64,000 nt of DNA from Aquila chrysaetos chrysaetos (taxonomy: Eukaryota; Chordata; Aves; Accipitriformes; Accipitridae), in the NCBI RefSeq assembly GCF_900496995.4, contig NC_044012.1, positions 23,722,759 through 23,786,758 on the forward strand, given 5' to 3'. Of this stretch, positions 58,641 through 64,000 are shown piece after piece. The position numbers and the translations under genes are program-made. The notes under the pieces were generated by a model. That model was not told the origin of the DNA. It did not search any database and saw nothing but the letters and a program-made list of their open reading frames with translations. How positions within the stretch are numbered: position 1 is the first letter of the stretch; the number at the start of each line of letters is the position of its first letter.

Positions 58641-58692
58641 CCCAAGGTGGGACCCTGGGTGGAGGAAAGGCCCCATGTTCCTCTGGAGAGAC

Positions 58693-59765
58693 TTCACAGA
58701 ACCACAGGCTGGTTGAGGTGAGGCACCTTCAGAGGTCGTCCAGTCCAGCCCCCTGCTCCAGCCGGGCCACCCAGGGCCGGTTGCCCAGGATGTGTCCAGA
58801 CGGCTTCTGAATACCTCCACGGATGGAGACGCCACTGCCTCCCTGGGCAACCTGTGCCAGTGCTCGGGCACCCTCACAGTGAAAAAGCGTTTCCTGATGT
58901 TCAGAGGGAACCTCCTGGGTTCCAGTTTGTGCCCATTGCCTCTCATCCTGGCACTGGGCACCACTGAGAAGAGCCTGGCTCCCTCTTCTTTGCACCCTCC
59001 CTCCAGTCCCTCATTCGTCTTGGTGGCCCTTCGCTGGGCTCTCCCCAGTATGTCCCTGTCTCTCTTGTACTGAGGAGCCCAGCACTGGACACAGCACTCC
59101 AGGGATGGCCCCACCATTGCTGAGAAAAGGGGAAGCATCCCTTCCCTCCACCTCCTAGCGATATGTTGCCTAACACAGGCCAGGACACCATTAGTCTTCT
59201 TTGTGGCTTATGTTCAGCTTGATGTCCACCAAAACCCTCAGGACTTTTTCAGCCAGGTTGCTTCCCAGCTGGGTGGCCCCCAGTGTATCTTGGTGCCTGG
59301 GGCTGTTCCTCCCCAGGGGCAGGACTTTGCATGTCTCCTTGTTCAGGAGAACTTCAGGAGGTTCCTGTCAGCCCATTTCTCCAGCCTGTCCAGGTCCTTC
59401 TGGGTGACAGCACGACCCTCTGGAGTATCAGCCACTCCTCCCAGTTTGGTGTCATCTGCAAACCTGCTGAGGGTGTGCCCTGCCCCATCACCCAGATTGT
59501 TAATGAAGATGATTGGACTGGGGATGCTTCACCTAACGCAGAGCCCAGGAGACCATTGACCTTCTTTGCAGCAAGGGCACATTGCTGGCTCATGTTCAGC
59601 TTGGTGTACACCAGGACCCCCAGGTCCTTTTCAGAAAAGCTGCTTCCCGACAGGACTGGACCCAGTATTGAACCCTGGGGTACACCGCTAGTGACTGGCC
59701 TCCAACTAGACTTCGTGCCACTAATCATCACCACCCTCTGGGCCAGTTTTCAACCCACCTCACAC
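58693..59765 (-). mobile_element. CR1 LINE, 5'-truncated and rearranged copy
   Basis: Minus-strand CR1 with its 3' end near 58693, where the family's terminal ACAGAACCACAG-type repeat is visible. Reverse-transcriptase pieces can be read on the minus strand: [13 protein letters not shown] (about 59651-59695), FADDTKLGG with FADD at 59451-59462, and the C-terminal region with WAPQYKRDRD and RRFPLNIRKRFFTVRV about 58850-59090. Frames are interrupted. A segment with [18 protein letters not shown] lies between the first two pieces, out of family order, so the copy was rearranged or hit by a second CR1 fragment. It encodes no working protein. Confidence 0.93.
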
Positions 59766-61350
59766 CCTCACCTCCCAGTGCCCAGTGAGTCCCAGGGGAG
59801 CTGCCAACTCCAGCCCTTCCCCAAGCCCACACTGGCTGGGTGCAGCCAGGTCTCAGCACCAGCCACCAGCCTGCGAGGTGACAGAGCAGAGCTCGGGACA
59901 CAGGTTGCTCGATCTTACTCTGGCACTGCTCCTGGCTGGCCTCCAAACATCAGCTTAGGTTCGGCTGGAAATTAGGCTTGGCTCCAGTCTGTTTCATGGT
60001 GGCTGCCGAGAAGCCTTTCCAGCCATCAGGCCACAGGGCCATCACTGTCCTTCCTTTTCTGTAGGCATCCACTTTCAACTCAAAACCAAGGTGAGGTTGG
60101 AGCCTTCAAACTGCATGTAGATACTTCTTGGTATTGCTATTAATGGGAAAAGCAGCACTTGGTAAACAGAGGAGATAAGCCTTTGGCTGCTCTTCCTAAT
60201 GGAAGTACATAGAAAGATGATTTTCTTTTCCTTTGGGTGCTAAGAAAGGAAAAGGACCCATAAGGACCTTGATTCACAGGGCTAAAGCTGATGTGAGTGC
60301 TGGGCTTTGAGGTTTTGAGGAAACCTAAGCAAAGTATCCCTGGAAAGATAAGCACGTGGAGTCAACTGTGTGCTGCAAAACCCAGTGAGCTTTCCAGGTG
60401 CCTGAGACTGAATGATGAGAAAACCCGACAAGACTTTATCATTTCATACTTTGGGTCCTGACTGAACGCAGTCCTGGCAAGACTTTCACAGGCTCTTTGG
60501 AAAACAAGGAGGATGTGCTCAAAATGGTCGCTCTCCCAGGGCACTCATCACTGGAGAGAAAAGGCAAGCTTGACACCCACTCCTGCTAAACCTGTCTTAG
60601 CAAAGTGAGAGGAAAATCAGCTGTCCTTGGGGAAGTCTGCCACATCCAGAGTCCAGCTTACCGGCCTCCTTCTACCAGGACTTCAGAGCAAAGATGAACA
60701 TCACCTCCTAGGACCCAGAGGAAATGCAGAAATGCACAAGCAAAGCAATCAGCCCTTGCATGAACTAGAATTTGTGACAGCATATGCAAAGGCATTGATT
60801 CACAGGTTTAAAGCGGCGCCATGATAATGGCATGTGCATATGGCTTTTTCACAGAGAAAGATGGCTAGAGCTGCACCACTACACAGCTGAGACGTTCGTC
60901 TCTCCAAGTAAATTCTGCATGGGACCAGGGTAAAATCCTGCGTTAAAAGGGAGATTTGCATTCCACAGGGTGCTGCTATTTGGGCACAGGTGCTCAAACG
61001 TCAAGTTGGCTAAAATTTTTCTGAAGGATCATTTTCCCAGTGGAGTACACTGGGTTGTCAGCAGTTTCATCACCGGTGACATCTTCCTTGGTGCTTTCCG
61101 GCAGGACACAGGCAGACTACCAAACTGGCTTGCCAGGCTGATTTCTGGCAGGAAAGCCAGCTGATGTGCTGCCAGCTCCTCCAGCTGATGCCTTGGCTGC
61201 CCGACTGCAGGAACCAGGGCTGCTTGCTGGTTTCTGATGCTGCCCGGCGCTTTCCACAGCAAAAAGCCCTGTTTGAAGTTAATGGGAAGTTTGCCAAGCT
61301 TTACCTGCTTTCTCTGAAATGTTAGTGAGCTGCTGCTGTTGTTGTTGTTG

Positions 61351-61393
<43 letters not shown>

Positions 61394-62779
61394 TTTCAAA
61401 TCTGGCCAGAAAGGTCCAGCTGTTTCCCAGAGCAAAGTCAGGGAAAATATGGTTTTGGCCATTAAAAACACCTGGAGATCCTATCCTGAAAGTACATCAG
61501 AGCTCTGGAGCCTGGTGTTTGTCAAGGGACAAATCTTCTGGCAGAGATGTGCTGAGTGTCCTGCTGACCTCTGAAAAGCTTTGTGCAGCTGGACAGAGCT
61601 ATAAACTTCTTAAAATCTGCACCCCATGTTCCTGCAGCTGCAAAACCTCCAGCACAACATCGCTGGACCCTCCAGAGATGCCATGCCTGCCCATCATCCC
61701 ATCATGGCTCCCCCGGGGCACTCAGCTGCCTCTCCCCATCATACTGAATGATGAAATACTTGCTGTCTCAGGTTGGAGCATCACAAAACGTGGGCCAGTG
61801 CAGAGACCGACGGTCTGGTGTTATAATTATCTCTGCGGTCTTAATCAGCCAGCTCACACAAGTACTGCTTTTAACACAGGTTTTAATTCATGACCTCCCG
61901 TTAAGGTTTTTCATGGGATCCCCGTCCCACCCTGCAAGCAAAGAGGACCTCCAGGCTGTGTTACATACATCCTGTCCCCTCCTCCTCATCTCAAAACTCT
62001 TGCTTTCTGGCATCAAGTTCTTGTATGTGATGAAAATCCTGCAATGAGGGGTGTTCATCCCTGCACCTGATGAGGCCAGGAAGCATGGTTCCTCCCATGG
62101 ATTGGATGCAGTTATGACTCAAGATGCATTTTGAAGGTGAGTTTTGACATGTTCTGGCCAGAAATAGGACTGGCATTGCCAGGGCATTGATTTTTCTCCT
62201 GTTTATGTAATTATGTTGGCTTGCATCCCTCATCCCGGAAAAGCCATGGAAATGCATCACCAGCCACATCAACTTTCGGGGGACAGATGCACATTTAAAC
62301 AGACCTGCCACCTGCTGCTGTTGGTCCTGAGTGTCCAGCACAGGGAAGTCAGAGCACATCGCTGTGCCATGGTCTGGATCCAGCAACAGAGCCACTTAGA
62401 AACGATGCTCCACACCCTCACAAAGCTCCTAAAATTAGGCATGCCTGCAGGGGCAGCTGCCTTCAGGACTGGTGCTACCATTCCCCCCATTTTACAGCCA
62501 GACCGTGACAAAGCAGAGTCTGTAAGAGGAAGATTGCAGTGTCACAGGCAGAGAAACCCCCACCATGGTACCGATGCACCCCAAATGTGAGCTGGGGACC
62601 AGTGTTTGCCTGCACCCCTCCGGGCGGGCCGGATCCTGTCTGGCACGTCTGGCGAGGAGGAGCCAGAGGCAGTGCCTAACCAGGAGCTTCTGGGAGCGGG
62701 CACCGCAGGGGTGGGAGCGATGTGCACCCCATGAAACCCCCGAGATGTTTGCCCCTCTGGCATCGCACCAGCCCCCATC
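59766..62779. other. Intergenic region between CR1 and minisatellite, no gene recognised
   Basis: Moderate-GC sequence with short open frames only. It contains a compound trinucleotide microsatellite at 61331-61389. Nothing else recognised. Confidence 0.75.
61331..61389 (+). repeat. Compound trinucleotide microsatellite (CTG)-(TTG)n-(TTA)n
   Basis: Short CTG units pass into about five TTG units and then about a dozen TTA units, consistent with successive point changes and slippage. Confidence 0.97.
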
Positions 62780-63290
62780 CCTGCGCCCATGTCCCCTATG
62801 CCACCTGTCCCCATGTCCTCCTGTGTCCCATGTCCCCCTGGACCCATGTTCTGTGTCTCCTCATGTCCCATGCCTCCTGTCGCCATGTCCCCCTGTGTCC
62901 CATGTGTCCCCATGTCCCCCTGTGTCCCATGTCCCCCTGTGTCTTTTGCCTCCTGTCCCCATGTCCCCCTGGGCCTGTGTCCCACGTCCCCCTATGTCTT
63001 TTGCCTCCTGTCCCCATGTCCTCCTGTGTCCCATGTCCCCCTGGGCCCGTGTCCCGTGTCCCCCTGTGTTCCATGCCTCCTGTCCCCATGTCCCCCTGTG
63101 TCCCATGTGTCCCCATGTCCCCCTGTGTCCCATGTCCCCCTGGGCCCGTGTCCCCCCATGTCCCATGCCTCCTGTCCCCATGTCCCCCCGGGCCCTTTTC
63201 CGTGTCCCCCTGTGTGCCATGCCTCCCGTCCCCCTGTCCCGTGTCCCATGTCCGCCCGTGTCCCGCGCCCCATCCCCCTGTCCCGTGCCC
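62780..63290 (+). repeat. 18-bp minisatellite upstream of CCDC113
   Basis: Variants of an 18-bp unit like CCCATGTCCCCCTGTGTC. A marker word TGCCTCCTGT/TGCCTCCCGT recurs at 62871, 62947, 63002, 63074, 63166 and 63220; spacings of 76, 55, 72, 92 and 54 are near 4, 3, 4, 5 and 3 units, showing higher-order organisation. Because 18 is a multiple of three and stops are rare, frames stay open for hundreds of codons on both strands. Confidence 0.92.
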
Positions 63291-63339
63291 CCCCGCGCCC
63301 CCGCCCGCCGCCCCGCCGGCAGCGCGCACCGCCCCCGCC

Positions 63340-63352
63340 GTTGCCAGGAGAC
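63340..63352 (+). promoter_or_regulatory. X-box (RFX site) candidate at CCDC113 start
   Basis: GTTGCC-A-GGAGAC fits RYYRYY N1-3 RRNRAC, with the first half fitting the stricter GTNRCC. It ends 4 nt before the CCDC113 ATG, in CpG-rich DNA. Confidence 0.55.
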
Positions 63353-63356
63353 GGCG

Positions 63357-63421
63357 ATGGCGGAGCGGGACCCGGCGGCGCTGCCGCTGCCGCAGCTCCG
63401 GGCGCAGCTGCGGGAGGCTCG
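63357..63421 (+). CDS. CCDC113: CCDC113 exon 1
   Basis: Residues 1-21 plus split codon 22. GC-rich, with an LPQLRAQLRE helix. Ends at donor gtacgg. Confidence 0.8.
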
Positions 63422-64000
63422 GTACGGGCGGCCGGGCGGGGAGGGGGTCCGCGGGCTGCGGGGCCCTGCTGGGGGCTGCGGGGGCCGGGCCGGGGCCGGG
63501 GCCGGGGCCGCCGCTGGGCCTCAACCCCCGGCAGCAGGGCCGGGCCCGGGCAGCAGGCCCGGGCAGGGTGCCCCCGGCTGCCCCGTCCCGCCCCGTCCCG
63601 CCCCGCGCTGGGCACCGTCCCCAGAGGCCCCGGCGGTCCGGGCTGGCCGCGGCCGGCGTCTGGAGCCAGGCTGCCCGCCCTGCCACCCCTGATCCCCGGG
63701 AGGGGCCGGTGCCCCAGGCTCCGCCGGCTGCTTCGGGTCCGGGAAGGAGCAGCGCTGGCCGAGGCCCCGTGCCCTGGCCGGGGTGCCCTCGGGCCCTCCC
63801 GCCCCTCCCGGGCTGCCCTGCGGTCGCCCGTTTTGGCTCAGCCCGACCCCCTCCTCCTCGCAGCCACGCCAACGCCCTGCTCCAAACGGAGGCAGAAATG
63901 CTTGAGAAATGGTACCGTAAGATGGAGCCGTGCGGTCCGTCGCTCCCACCGCCCTCCGAGACGCGGGATGCCCCACTGGAGCTGATGCAGGTACCGCTCT
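63357..64000 (+). CDS. CCDC113: CCDC113 (CFAP263), 5' part: two coding exons, continues beyond window
   Basis: Coiled-coil ciliary protein found with centriolar satellites and axonemal complexes. Exons 63357-63421 and 63864-63990 join in phase to give 64 residues: MAERDPAALPLPQLRAQLRE, AR, then HANALLQTEAEMLEKWYRKM EP and a Pro/Ser-rich end. From established knowledge the human protein has VNSALKTETEMFEKYYAKLEP at this point, so the second exon matches well, while the N-terminus differs in sequence and is shorter. Position next to CSNK2A2 and reading away from it matches human 16q21. Donor gtacgg; acceptor cgcag; next donor gtaccg at 63991. The start is the first ATG in frame. No coiled-coil core is in the window. 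Confidence 0.85.
63422..63863 (+). other. CCDC113 intron 1
   Basis: 442 bp, CpG-rich with GGGGCC-type repeats near 63485-63515; no other feature. Confidence 0.75.
63864..63990 (+). CDS. CCDC113: CCDC113 exon 2
   Basis: Residues 22 (split) to 64, with the family-typical NALLQTEAEMLEKWYRKMEP. Acceptor cgcag, donor gtaccg right at the window end. Confidence 0.87.

Noticed and set aside
62565-63985. Open frames of 375 and 398 codons on + and 358 on - over the minisatellite and CCDC113 exon 1
   Set aside because: They result from the stop-poor 18-bp repeat and CpG-rich DNA; the real CCDC113 frame uses two spliced exons.

Overview
The window is vertebrate nuclear DNA, most likely from a bird. Coding exons are very close to the mammalian proteins, introns are compact, GC content is high around promoters, and the one clear interspersed repeat is a CR1 LINE, the dominant avian/reptilian retroposon. 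The gene order MMP15 > CFAP20 < CSNK2A2 < CCDC113 > is, from established knowledge, the order on human chromosome 16q21, so this is a conserved syntenic block.

Layout. 1-5,630: MMP15 (MT2-MMP) on +, all ten coding exons, 650 residues, all joins in phase with GT-AG sites. 5,630-12,320: intergenic, no gene recognised, several short tandem repeats. 12,320-23,301: CFAP20 on -, six coding exons, 193 residues, the last exon carrying only one codon plus the stop. 23,300-24,150: GC-rich CFAP20 promoter region with two RFX X-box matches. 24,150-32,180: intergenic, no gene, with an AT-rich block that looks like conserved non-coding DNA. 32,180-57,898: CSNK2A2 (CK2 alpha prime) on -, eleven coding exons, 350 residues, including an 11-kb intron 2. 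57,900-63,340: CpG-rich promoter, a GTCAC-rich degenerate repeat, a rearranged CR1 fragment, and an 18-bp minisatellite. 63,357-64,000: the first two coding exons of CCDC113 (CFAP263) on +, cut by the window end.

How the genes relate. MMP15 is a membrane-anchored matrix protease. CFAP20 and CCDC113 are both cilium genes and flank the broadly expressed kinase gene CSNK2A2. Both cilium genes have matches to the RFX X-box consensus just upstream of their starts, which suggests shared ciliogenic control; MMP15 and CSNK2A2 have ordinary GC-rich promoters. No prokaryotic-type system, CRISPR array, tRNA or rRNA gene, or retroviral element was recognised. The most unusual non-coding structure is a perfect 25-bp inverted repeat with a 15-nt loop in MMP15 intron 1. 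Nothing here supports a wholly new biological system.
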